A stretch of DNA of 64,000 nt from Clostridia bacterium (GTDB lineage Bacteria; Bacillota; Clostridia; Monoglobales; Monoglobaceae): positions 17,077 to 81,076 of the forward strand of contig JAGAUW010000028.1 in the NCBI GenBank assembly GCA_017620615.1, in the 5' to 3' direction. A program made the position numbers and the translations under genes. Below, piece by piece: positions 44,772 to 52,911 of the stretch. Positions within the stretch are counted from its first letter, which is position 1; the number at the start of each line of letters is the position of its first letter. The notes under the pieces are model-generated. The model had not been told where the DNA came from, searched no databases, and saw nothing but the letters and a program-made list of their open reading frames with translations.

Positions 44772-45023
44772 CACAGAAAGGCATCCTCTCATAAAGATAA
44801 ACCAACTTGAAACTTTGTATTTTGGCGTCGAACTTTGCAAAAAGCCTCGGCAAGCCATACAGGATTGCCTGCGTTTTTTACTTGTTCGCCATCCAGAATC
44901 CTTTGTTTCAAGCATGCATTGTTTTGACAAATAAAGGAAGTCCTTGAGAAACTTAGCATCTCAAGGACTTTAATCTAATTTTTGTCAAAATTGATTTTTC
45001 CCTATGCGAGGATGCCCTTTGTG
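44772..45023. repeat. About 250-bp element flanked by imperfect terminal inverted repeats
   Basis: GGCATCCTCTCATA (44780-44793) and its complement with one mismatch (45003-45016), with the repeat continued outward as CACAGAAAG / CTTTGTGG. The interior has no supported gene but all three minus-strand frames have partly open stretches, one with a CRGFLQSSTPKYK-like sequence I have seen as short hypothetical ORFs in gut Clostridia. May be a MITE or interspersed repeat. No target duplication is visible. Covers the gap 44763-45040. Confidence 0.5.
44938..44970 (+). terminator. Hairpin terminator inside the 44.8-45.0 kb element
   Basis: AAGTCCTTGAGA (44938-44949) pairs exactly with 44959-44970, nine-base loop, followed by a T-containing tract. 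It may stop transcription arriving from rlmH. Confidence 0.65.
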
Positions 45024-45041
45024 GCGGTTTTTATAAAAAAA

Positions 45042-45064
45042 GACCACCAAGGAAATTGGTGGCC
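45042..45064 (-). terminator. Terminator of the YabE-like gene
   Basis: GACCACCAA (45042-45050) with TTGGTGGCC (45056-45064), one G-U pair, five-base loop, and seven T in the minus direction. Confidence 0.8.
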
Positions 45065-45074
45065 AAAATGTGTT

Positions 45075-46157
45075 TTACTTTAGAATATAAACCTTCATGG
45101 GACGACGACCAAAGTTTATAGCTTCGCCTCGTGTGTTGTAACAAAGGTCAATGCGGTTGCCTTTTATGGCACCGCCGGTATCAGCAGCGATTGCTGTGCC
45201 GTAAACATATGAGCCGTCAAGACTTTCAATATAAAGCTTTGTTCCAAGAGGAATAATGCTTGGGTCAACTGCTACAATTCCGTAACCTGCACGTCTGCCT
45301 GTTGCTGTAATGCCATAAGCGGGATGGGATGGAGCTTTTCCGCAGCTTGATGCGTCATAAGCGGTTGCGTTCACTGTGAGAACTCGGCTGTATGAAAGAC
45401 TGCCGCTACGTGAAGTTGTTACTGTACCTGCTGATGCTATTGTATAACTGTCTATGGTCTTTCTTGGGCCAACTTCAGTAATCTGTGCAACAGCATCACG
45501 GATAACTTCTTCTTTGATAACCTCGCGTTTTACTTCAACTTCGTCTTCATAGAAGACTTTGTATGATACATTCTTTGCACCAGGTTTACCCTTTGATATA
45601 ACCTTGCGGGCACCCGTGGCCAAAGCCTTGTTTTCACGCTGAGTGCTTTCATAAGGGATTTCTTCCACTACCTCGATGGTTTCTTCTTTGGTGCGGATAA
45701 GTGTAATCTCGTCAAACTCTGAAACCTTTGCGGTGTACTGTGGGGTTGTTTTGTCGGTTTCCTTTGCATTATAGCCAAGTTCGTTCAAAATTTCACCAAC
45801 AGTACGACGTGTCGCAATGTGGAGAGTAGTTTTCCCCTTTTCAGTAACACTGACGTTAAAGGCTCTGTATATTTCAATTTTCATGCTATCTTTAAGCTTA
45901 TCAGTTGGTAGTACGTTCATTTCATCACGAGTACCAAGCTTGATGTTTTCAGCTTTCAAGACATCTTCAACATATCGATTAAATGTAATAACTTGTTTTG
46001 CGGAATTACCCCCGTCAATGATTGTTATTTGCTTGCACATTACAGACACGGTGCATATGACAGCGACTGCAACAAATGCAAAAATTGATGACAAAAGGAT
46101 GTTCCGTTTGGCTGATGAGGACATGTTAAGCATTCTATCCTTCAGACCATTCAGCAT
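45075..46157 (-). CDS. YabE-like protein with DUF348, G5 and 3D domains (cell-wall lytic)
   Basis: A 360-residue envelope protein resembling Bacillus YabE/YocH and the Rpf-like proteins. One transmembrane segment is near 23-42, DUF348-type repeats lie at about 50-160, a G5 domain follows (EVEVKREVIKEEVI), and the 3D domain (residues about 270-360) ends in ADTGGAIKGNRIDLCYNT, which carries the conserved aspartates that name the domain. Likely a muralytic enzyme. The ATG at 46157 has GAGGTGA upstream; a TTG lies one codon earlier. Ends in a strong terminator. Confidence 0.87.
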   Translation of the reverse strand: MLNGLKDRMLNMSSSAKRNILLSSIFAFVAVAVICTVSVMCKQITIIDGGNSAKQVITFNRYVEDVLKAENIKLGTRDEMNVLPTDKLKDSMKIEIYRAFNVSVTEKGKTTLHIATRRTVGEILNELGYNAKETDKTTPQYTAKVSEFDEITLIRTKEETIEVVEEIPYESTQRENKALATGARKVISKGKPGAKNVSYKVFYEDEVEVKREVIKEEVIRDAVAQITEVGPRKTIDSYTIASAGTVTTSRSGSLSYSRVLTVNATAYDASSCGKAPSHPAYGITATGRRAGYGIVAVDPSIIPLGTKLYIESLDGSYVYGTAIAADTGGAIKGNRIDLCYNTRGEAINFGRRPMKVYILK

Positions 46158-46320
46158 CAAATCACCTCTGCTTTATTAGATTTTGCCCACCTGGTGGGGT
46201 GAGACGGTTACAATTATACACAAATTTTTGGCATAAAGTCAAATTTGATTATCTTGAAATAACCCAAATTAACCTTTTTAATTTTGGAAAAGTGGACTTC
46301 AAAAAGTGAAACATTTCAAA

Positions 46321-46350
46321 ATTCTCTCGTTTTCTCTCGTTTTCTCTCGT
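46321..46350. repeat. Three tandem 10-bp repeats upstream of trmN6
   Basis: TTTCTCTCGT repeated three times in a row (46321-46350, the first copy with one change). Gap 46158-46475 has no other supported feature. The period equals one DNA turn. Confidence 0.7.
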
Positions 46351-46475
46351 TTCCTTTGGATTGGAAGAGAAAATTTCCAAAATATGACAAAGGTTGACTT
46401 GGTAAATTTTAAGATTTCCTCAAATACATTGTAATCATATAAGGACAAATTTATTCCAGAAAAAGGAAAATAAAT

Positions 46476-47258
46476 ATGAAAAAAGTAAAAATCAATAGCT
46501 TTGAACGGATTGATGACCTTCAGACGAAAAATAATCTTATGCTCATACAAAACCCTGATTGGTTCTGTTTTGGGGTTGATGCGGTGTTGCTTTCGCATTT
46601 TGCATCAAAAACGGTGAAGAAGGGCGCTGAGGTACTTGATTTGTGTACCGGAAACGGGATAGTGCCTATTTTGATGTCTGAAAAAACCGATGCCGAAAAG
46701 ATAGTAGGGCTTGAAATTCAGGAAGCAGTTGCCGAGATGGCAGAGAGGAGCGTTTCTCTCAATGATCTTGACGAAAAAGTTTTTATACAGTGCGGTGACC
46801 TTAAAAATGCCGAAGAAATTTTTGGAAAAGAGAAATTTGATAACATAACCTGCAATCCTCCCTACAAAGAAGCCACGGGCGGACTCAAAAATTCCAGTGA
46901 TACTGTGACAATCGCACGGCACGAGGTTATGTGCAATCTCCGTGATATAATTGAAGTTTCGGCAAAGTGCTTAAAACCTTATGGGAAGCTGTGTATGGTG
47001 CACAGACCTGAAAGGCTTGCGGACATTATTTGTCTGATGCGTGAAAACCGAATTGAACCAAAGAGGCTTTGGTTTATACACCCAAAGAAATCAAAAACAG
47101 CAAATATCATACTTATAGAGGGTGCAAAATATGGAAAACCCAAGCTTTTTCTGGAACCGCCCCTTTATGTATATGATGAAAATGGCGAATATTCAAAAGA
47201 AATAGATGAAATTTATGGCAGAATAAAACCTGGCTGCAAGGAGGGAAAAAATAAATGA
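46476..47258 (+). CDS. trmN6: tRNA1(Val) (adenine-37-N6)-methyltransferase
   Basis: Class I SAM-dependent N6-adenine methyltransferase of the YfiC/TrmN6 type. It starts with FERIDDLQTKNNLMLIQNPD, has the SAM loop VLDLCTGNGIVPIL (about 45-58) and the NPPY catalytic motif (CNPPYKEA, about 128-135). 260 residues. The stop overlaps the rsmI start, so the two are coupled. Confidence 0.9.
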   Translation: MKKVKINSFERIDDLQTKNNLMLIQNPDWFCFGVDAVLLSHFASKTVKKGAEVLDLCTGNGIVPILMSEKTDAEKIVGLEIQEAVAEMAERSVSLNDLDEKVFIQCGDLKNAEEIFGKEKFDNITCNPPYKEATGGLKNSSDTVTIARHEVMCNLRDIIEVSAKCLKPYGKLCMVHRPERLADIICLMRENRIEPKRLWFIHPKKSKTANIILIEGAKYGKPKLFLEPPLYVYDENGEYSKEIDEIYGRIKPGCKEGKNK

Positions 47259-48121
47259 TGGGAAAGCTTTACCTTTGTCCAACACCCATTGGAAACCTTG
47301 GCGATATAACAATCCGTACCCTTGAGGTACTAAAAAGTGTCGATCTTATTGCAGCAGAGGACACAAGAAATACACTTAAGCTTCTTAACCATTTCGAAAT
47401 AGATGTACCTCTCACCAGCTATTATGAGCACAACAAAGCGAAAAAGGGCGGTGTGCTTATTGAAAAGCTGAAGGAAGGGCAAAACATCGCTCTGGTTTCG
47501 GATGCTGGAATGCCGGGAATTTCAGACCCGGGGGAAGATTTAGTTAAAAAATGCATTGAAAAGGGGATAACGGTTGTACCTCTTCCCGGAGCGTCGGCTT
47601 TCACTTGTGCCTTGGTTGGGTCAGGACTGCCTGCAGGCAGATTTTCCTTTGAGGGCTTTTTGACGATGAACAAGCGAAACAGGAAAATTCATCTTGAGGA
47701 AGTGAAAAACGACACACGGACTCTTATATTTTATGAAGCTCCACACAAGCTTGTTTCCACTCTTTCCGATATGCTGGAGGTTTTTGGTGACCGTGAAATT
47801 GTTCTTGCAAGGGAGCTGACAAAAAAGTTTGAAGAATTTTTCCGTACCACAATAAGCGGAGCTCTCAACCATTATGAAGAAAACCCGCCAAAAGGGGAGT
47901 TTGTACTTATTATAAATGGTAAGAATAAGGAAGAACTCAGTGAAGAACTGAAAAAAGAACTTCCAACTCCTGAGGAACTTTTGAAAAAGTATATGAGCGA
48001 GGGGCTTCGTGGCAAGGAACTTGTGAATCGCGTAGCAGAGGAGCTGGAGCTTCCCAAACGCGAGGTTTATGACTTGCATTTGAAGTTGAAAGAAGAAAAA
48101 AAGAAGGAGGAGACACTGTGA
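47255..48121 (+). CDS. rsmI: 16S rRNA (cytidine-1402-2'-O)-methyltransferase
   Basis: Tetrapyrrole-methylase-like RsmI that methylates C1402 of 16S rRNA. Motifs: LYLCPTPIGNLGDITIRTLE, AAEDTRNTLKLLNHF, the SAM-binding VSDAGMPGISDPG and LPGASAFTCALVGSGLP. 288 residues. It follows trmN6, a pair very common in Firmicutes. The end overlaps the next GTG start. Confidence 0.95.
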   Translation: MMGKLYLCPTPIGNLGDITIRTLEVLKSVDLIAAEDTRNTLKLLNHFEIDVPLTSYYEHNKAKKGGVLIEKLKEGQNIALVSDAGMPGISDPGEDLVKKCIEKGITVVPLPGASAFTCALVGSGLPAGRFSFEGFLTMNKRNRKIHLEEVKNDTRTLIFYEAPHKLVSTLSDMLEVFGDREIVLARELTKKFEEFFRTTISGALNHYEENPPKGEFVLIINGKNKEELSEELKKELPTPEELLKKYMSEGLRGKELVNRVAEELELPKREVYDLHLKLKEEKKKEETL

Positions 48122-48816
48122 AAACGCATGTTCTCATTGTTGATGATGAAAAAAACATCTGTGAGCTTATAAGGCTTTATGTGGAAAAAGAGGGCTTTGA
48201 AACTTCTGTTGCATATGACGGACAGGAAGCCCTTGAAAAATTTCGCAAAGATGAGCCTGACATAGTGCTCCTTGATATTATGCTGCCCCAAAAAGACGGC
48301 TGGCAAGTTTGTCGCGAAATTCGCACAGAGTCAAATGTGCCAATCATTATGCTTACCGCCAAAGGTGAGGTTTTTGACAAGGTTCTGGGGCTTGAGCTTG
48401 GAGCTGACGATTATGTGGTAAAGCCTTTTGAACCTAAAGAGCTTGTGGCAAGAATAAAGGCAGTTATGAGAAGAAGCGGCAAAGGCGATGAAAAGGGAAG
48501 CGGTCAGGAAATTACATTTGACGGGCTCAGTATTAACCGTGAAACCTATGAAGTGAAGCTAAACGGAAAAGCCATTGAAATGCCGCCCAAGGAATTTGAA
48601 CTTTTACATTTTTTGGCTAGTAACAAAAATAAGGTATTCACCCGCGACCAGCTTCTTAATGAAATCTGGGGTTATGAATTTTTCGGGGATTCAAGGACTA
48701 TTGATGTCCATATAAAAAGAATACGTGAAAAGATTGAAACAGAAGAAACACAATCCCTGTCCTGGCAACTAAAAACCATATGGGGTGTAGGTTATAAATT
48801 TGAGGTCAAGCAGTAA
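48118..48816 (+). CDS. OmpR-family response regulator
   Basis: A 232-residue regulator: DDE acidic pocket at 9-11, phospho-acceptor aspartate in VLLDIMLPQKDG, KPF lysine at residue about 101, and an OmpR-type winged helix (FFGDSRTIDVHIKRIREKI). Similar to the WalR/ResD group, but the cognate is the kinase encoded directly downstream. GTG start overlapping rsmI. With the kinase and htrA it forms an envelope-stress type trio. Confidence 0.92.
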   Translation: MKTHVLIVDDEKNICELIRLYVEKEGFETSVAYDGQEALEKFRKDEPDIVLLDIMLPQKDGWQVCREIRTESNVPIIMLTAKGEVFDKVLGLELGADDYVVKPFEPKELVARIKAVMRRSGKGDEKGSGQEITFDGLSINRETYEVKLNGKAIEMPPKEFELLHFLASNKNKVFTRDQLLNEIWGYEFFGDSRTIDVHIKRIREKIETEETQSLSWQLKTIWGVGYKFEVKQ

Positions 48817-48833
48817 AAAATCTGGTGGAAGTT

Positions 48834-50258
48834 ATGAAAAAGACAGTATTTTTTAAACTCTTTTTTAACAATATAATAATTATTATAATTAGTACGTTAA
48901 TTCTTGCTATGTCGGGATACGTTCTTATTTCCCATACCGTTTACCGCGAAAGGGTTGAAACTCTTAGGGGAAACGCCACTGCTATTTCAGGATTTATAAA
49001 CAGCGGTGTAACTCCTGAACGTCTTGAAAGTTTTATATATGGTTTTTCACACAGTACAGGGAATAATATAATTATCATAGACGACAAGGGAAAGATATTG
49101 ATGGTATCAAGCGTTGGGGATTTCTATACCCCAAATGCCAGCAGTGTTGATATGGAGTATTGCAAAGAGGTGTTGAGAGGCAGAGACCATATAGACAGAG
49201 GGACATTGGGAGGCGTTTATAAAGCTGAAATGTTCACTTTGCAGATGCCTGTTATGTCGCCAAATCCCCGTCAGGTTGTAGGGGCGATTTTTATAAGTGC
49301 CCCTGCACCCAAAATGCTGAGAATGCAGCTTTATCTTTACAGAACTTTGGGGATTGCTATTGTATGCGTTTTGCTTTTGTCACTTGTGATTTCTTATGCC
49401 CTGTCCAGAAAGATTTCAAAGCCTATAAAGGATATGGGACGTGCTGTTAAAAAATTTGCCAAGGGCGATTTTTTGAGCCGTGTTGAACCAGGAAAAAAAG
49501 GGTATAATATTACAGAGATAGAAGAGCTTGCAGAGTCCTTCAATGATATGGCGTTCAGTCTTGAAAAGGCGGAGGATATACGAAACAATTTTATATCAGA
49601 TGTTTCTCATGAGCTCAGGACCCCAATGACAACCATAGGCGGTTTTGTGGATGGAATTCTTGACGGAACAATTCCTGCTGATAAACAAAACGACTATCTT
49701 GTGATAGTAAAAGATGAGGTGGCAAGGCTTTCGTCATTGATTAATTCGTTTCTTGATGTTACCAGAAGTGAATCGGGGAGTCATCCCCTTGAATTCAGCA
49801 ATTTTGACATAAACGAAACAATCCGTCGTATGATGGTAAATTTTGAGAGCAAAATTTCTGAAAAAGAAATTTTTGTGGATATTGATTTTGATGCAGAGCA
49901 GTGCCTTGTAAAGGCAGATTTAGGCGAAATAAAAAGGGTACTCACCAACCTCATAGAGAATGCCATAAAGTTCACAAACAAACAGGGTATAATTAAAATT
50001 TCCGTAAAAAGTCGGCAGCAAGATGCTGAAATTTCTGTATACAACACTGGTTGCGGAATTGCAGAAAATGACAGAAAACTGATTTTTGAACGTTTTTACA
50101 AGGCGGATAAGTCACGTTCCTTAAATCGTGAGGGCACAGGCATCGGACTTTATATAGTAAAGGAAATAATCAACCGCCACGGAAAAAACATCGAGGTCAG
50201 AAGCCAGGAAAACGAATATGCAGAGTTTATTTTTACTCTGGACAAAGTGAAGAATTAA
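48834..50258 (+). CDS. Sensor histidine kinase
   Basis: Membrane kinase of about 474 residues: a transmembrane helix near 10-30, an extracytoplasmic sensor domain, a second helix near 165-190, HAMP (residues about 190-245), a HisKA domain with the phospho-acceptor histidine in SHELRTPMT, then an ATPase domain with the N box LIENAIKFTN and G boxes GCGIAENDR and GTGIGLYIV. The ATG at 48834 has GGTGG upstream. Partner of the preceding regulator. Confidence 0.92.
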   Translation: MKKTVFFKLFFNNIIIIIISTLILAMSGYVLISHTVYRERVETLRGNATAISGFINSGVTPERLESFIYGFSHSTGNNIIIIDDKGKILMVSSVGDFYTPNASSVDMEYCKEVLRGRDHIDRGTLGGVYKAEMFTLQMPVMSPNPRQVVGAIFISAPAPKMLRMQLYLYRTLGIAIVCVLLLSLVISYALSRKISKPIKDMGRAVKKFAKGDFLSRVEPGKKGYNITEIEELAESFNDMAFSLEKAEDIRNNFISDVSHELRTPMTTIGGFVDGILDGTIPADKQNDYLVIVKDEVARLSSLINSFLDVTRSESGSHPLEFSNFDINETIRRMMVNFESKISEKEIFVDIDFDAEQCLVKADLGEIKRVLTNLIENAIKFTNKQGIIKISVKSRQQDAEISVYNTGCGIAENDRKLIFERFYKADKSRSLNREGTGIGLYIVKEIINRHGKNIEVRSQENEYAEFIFTLDKVKN

Positions 50259-50345
50259 ATTTGATTTATTTTTCAAAAATTATTCATAAAATTTTAATAA
50301 TTGGGTGATATATTGAAAACATAAACAGTAAGGAGGAGTTTTTCT

Positions 50346-51680
50346 ATGAATGAATTTGAAAAGAATGATTATAATGCAGAAGAATTTGATTATAACAAAG
50401 TTCATGAAGGAGAGTTGCTTCAAAATTCAGAGCCGGCCAAACAGAAAAACGTCTGGTATGCAGACGATTTTCAGCCTATTGCAGAAAAGAATGCCTTGAC
50501 GGTGAGCGAAAAGCCAAAAGTGAGAGCCGAAAAAACAAAAGGTATCAAAAAATATGTTGCGATTATTGTTGCGGCTGCTGTTGTGAACGTTGCGGCTCTT
50601 GGCGGATTTTTTGCGGTGGGTTATGGCTTTGGCTCGGGAAAGCTTGATTTTTCAAACAAGTCTGATGTCCTTGCTCAGTTGGGACAGTCACCTGCAGAAA
50701 ACAATACCCCAAATGCAAAACCTGCGGTGAATTTGGGCGAAGAGCTTTCTACTGTTGAAATTTCAAAAAAAGTGGGCCCTGCGGTGGTGGGTATCACAAG
50801 CACCATACAGAGTATGATGAGCATTTTCAATACTGCCACTGTTTCAGAGGGCACAGGCTCGGGTATTATAATCAGCGGTGACGGATATATTGTTACAAAC
50901 AATCACGTTATTGATGGGGCGTCTTCGGTAAAGGTTACGCTGAATACAGGCGGCGAATATGAAGCCAAAATCATTGGTACAGACAGCAAGACAGACCTTG
51001 CCGTGCTGAAAATAAATGCCGATGAGAAGCTTACGGTTGCAGAGCTTGGTGACTCTTCAGCTATTGAGGTTGGCGAACGGGCTGTTGCTATCGGGAACCC
51101 TCTTGGAATGGAGTTTTTTGGCAGCACAACCCAGGGCATAATCAGTGCCATAAACAGAAAAATAACTGTTGATAATCGTACCTTGAGCGTTATACAGACA
51201 GACGCCGCAATAAACGAGGGAAATTCGGGCGGTGCTCTTGTGAATGCATATGGTCAGGTAATAGGTATAAATGCGGTTAAGATTTCCTCTTCAACCATTG
51301 AGGGGATGGGATTTGCCATCCCGATTTCAGAGGCAAAGCCGGTGCTTGAGGATTTGATAAAGTATGGTTATGTCAAGGGAAGACCTGTTATCGGTATTTC
51401 AAGTCGTGACGTCACCGAATATATGGCAAACCGTCAGGGATGGCCCGTAGGTATTCAGGTAATGGCGGCTCAGGTTGGCAGCGGTGCTGAAATTGCAGGG
51501 CTTGAACAGGGTGATATCATCACGAAAGCCGATGGCAAAGCGGTGAAGACCACCGATGAACTTAACAAAATAAAAGATTCACACAAACCGGGCGAGGTGC
51601 TTAAACTCGAGGTGTGGAAATATGAAACCGGACTTACCAAATCAGTATCAGTAAAACTTACCGAGGAAAGACCAAATTAA
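50346..51680 (+). CDS. htrA: HtrA/DegP-type serine protease with PDZ domain
   Basis: A membrane-anchored quality-control protease. The N-terminus (about 65 residues) is acidic and cytosolic, with a transmembrane segment near 69-92. The trypsin-like domain has the catalytic triad His187 (NNHVID), Asp217 (KTDLAV) and Ser294 (EGNSGGALV). A PDZ domain follows at about 355-440 with the GIQVMAAQVGSGAEIAGL groove. 444 residues, complete. It is the third gene of the RR-HK-htrA trio, matching the last part of the usual wal cluster. Strong AAGGAGGA ribosome site. Confidence 0.94.
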   Translation: MNEFEKNDYNAEEFDYNKVHEGELLQNSEPAKQKNVWYADDFQPIAEKNALTVSEKPKVRAEKTKGIKKYVAIIVAAAVVNVAALGGFFAVGYGFGSGKLDFSNKSDVLAQLGQSPAENNTPNAKPAVNLGEELSTVEISKKVGPAVVGITSTIQSMMSIFNTATVSEGTGSGIIISGDGYIVTNNHVIDGASSVKVTLNTGGEYEAKIIGTDSKTDLAVLKINADEKLTVAELGDSSAIEVGERAVAIGNPLGMEFFGSTTQGIISAINRKITVDNRTLSVIQTDAAINEGNSGGALVNAYGQVIGINAVKISSSTIEGMGFAIPISEAKPVLEDLIKYGYVKGRPVIGISSRDVTEYMANRQGWPVGIQVMAAQVGSGAEIAGLEQGDIITKADGKAVKTTDELNKIKDSHKPGEVLKLEVWKYETGLTKSVSVKLTEERPN

Positions 51681-51696
51681 ATTATAAGTAGAAGAT

Positions 51697-51725
51697 TTTA
51701 GCGGAGAAACGATTTCTCCGCTAAA
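51697..51725 (+). terminator. htrA terminator
   Basis: TTTAGCGGAGAAA (51697-51709) pairs with TTTCTCCGCTAAA (51713-51725), three-base loop, followed by five T. Confidence 0.85.
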
Positions 51726-51814
51726 TTTTTGGGAAATTGTGGATTTTGACATTTGTATGTGATATAATGAAAAAAATTCAGTTTGGGTTTTACCTTTTAA
51801 ATAGGAGGATATAA

Positions 51815-52471
51815 ATGAGCGAAATTATAAAAGTGCTTGAAATAATTGGTACCATTGCTTTTGCTGTATCCGGAGCATTGATTGCTATCAATGCGGGACT
51901 TGACATATTCGGGGTGGTGTTCGTAGGCTGCATCACAGCCTTTGGTGGCGGTATAATGAGGGATATTCTTCTTGGAATAACTCCTCCGGCTATATTTTCA
52001 AACTTGTGGATGTTATATATTGCGATTTTTACGGCGATTATAATTTTTGTATTTTCCTACATAAAGAGAAACAAATTCGTGATATTGAAGAAGAAAACAG
52101 AACCGATTAACAATCTTTTTGATGCAATCGGACTTGCGGCATTTACGGTAATCGGTGCTGAAATAGGTTGTATAAACGGTTTTGATGACAACTGCTTTGT
52201 TGTAACGATAATTGCTATGATTACCGGTGTCGGCGGAGGTATCTTCAGGGACATTCTGATTGATACAAAGCCTTACGTTTTTATAAAGCACATATATGCC
52301 TTGGCGTCAATAGCGGGAAGCGTTGTGTATTTTCTGATAAGGAAATATGTGGGTGACATCACACTAGGTTCTGTAATTTCGATGTTTTTGGTGGTTGCCA
52401 TAAGAATTCTGGCAACAAAATATTGCTGGAACTTGCCTAAGGTGGAAATAAGTGATAATATGGAAGAATGA
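51815..52471 (+). CDS. TRIC-type cation channel (UPF0126) family protein
   Basis: A 218-residue membrane protein with about seven transmembrane segments. It has two internally similar halves: GCITAFGGGIMRDILLG (about residues 38-54) and MITGVGGGIFRDILI (about 131-145). This GGG(I/M)RD double motif is the hallmark of the bacterial YadS/YicG-like TRIC family. Ion conductance cannot be told from sequence. AGGAGGA ribosome site. Confidence 0.87.
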   Translation: MSEIIKVLEIIGTIAFAVSGALIAINAGLDIFGVVFVGCITAFGGGIMRDILLGITPPAIFSNLWMLYIAIFTAIIIFVFSYIKRNKFVILKKKTEPINNLFDAIGLAAFTVIGAEIGCINGFDDNCFVVTIIAMITGVGGGIFRDILIDTKPYVFIKHIYALASIAGSVVYFLIRKYVGDITLGSVISMFLVVAIRILATKYCWNLPKVEISDNMEE

Positions 52472-52523
52472 TTTTTTAGTTTGAGGGTATGGGTGTTGAA
52501 TTTTGCTGAAAGGGATGTGTGAT

Positions 52524-52799
52524 GTGACACGAATCCAGTTTATTCTTTTCATTTATGTTTTGCCAATATTATGCGGTCTAATATTAGGGGTGGGCATTTG
52601 GAAAATCAAAAAATCATATTTATTGGCTTGGGTATTGCTTGGTATCGGCGCAATATGGTGGTGCATTCTTTCGAATATAAATCTTCACGGTAACGAAGGA
52701 CCAGGCATAATATTCTGGCTGTACTCTTATGTGGCATTAACATTTTCAGTTGTTGAATTGATTAAATTTATAGTTAGAAAAATAAAGTCAAAGAGATGA
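52524..52799 (+). CDS. Small membrane protein, unknown
   Basis: About 91 residues, three hydrophobic segments (near 5-22, 30-48 and 57-75), basic C-terminus. I do not recognise the family. The GTG at 52524 is chosen because AAAGGG lies nine bases upstream; the longer open frame begins at 52503. Nothing nearby shows its role. Confidence 0.45.
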   Translation: MTRIQFILFIYVLPILCGLILGVGIWKIKKSYLLAWVLLGIGAIWWCILSNINLHGNEGPGIIFWLYSYVALTFSVVELIKFIVRKIKSKR

Positions 52800-52839
52800 C
52801 CGAAGCATTATGAAATATGTATAATGTATAAAATGTTTT

Positions 52840-52888
52840 TTGTTCCAAACTTGGTACGGGCTTATAAAGATTGTCGAATATTGTCGAA
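52840..52888 (+). promoter_or_regulatory. Promoter with two tandem Spo0A boxes at the start site
   Basis: TTGTTC (52840-52845), 17-base spacer, TATAAA (52863-52868). Exact 0A boxes TTGTCGAA lie at 52871-52878 and 52881-52888, ten bases apart and over the predicted start point (about 52875). Placement downstream of the promoter resembles the Spo0A-repressed abrB arrangement, so repression is the likely sign. Confidence 0.65.
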
Positions 52889-52911
52889 GTAAAAATTCGA
52901 GGAGGGATTTT

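Noticed and set aside
46321..46350. CRISPR-like array
   Set aside because: Three contiguous 10-bp units without spacers and no cas genes.
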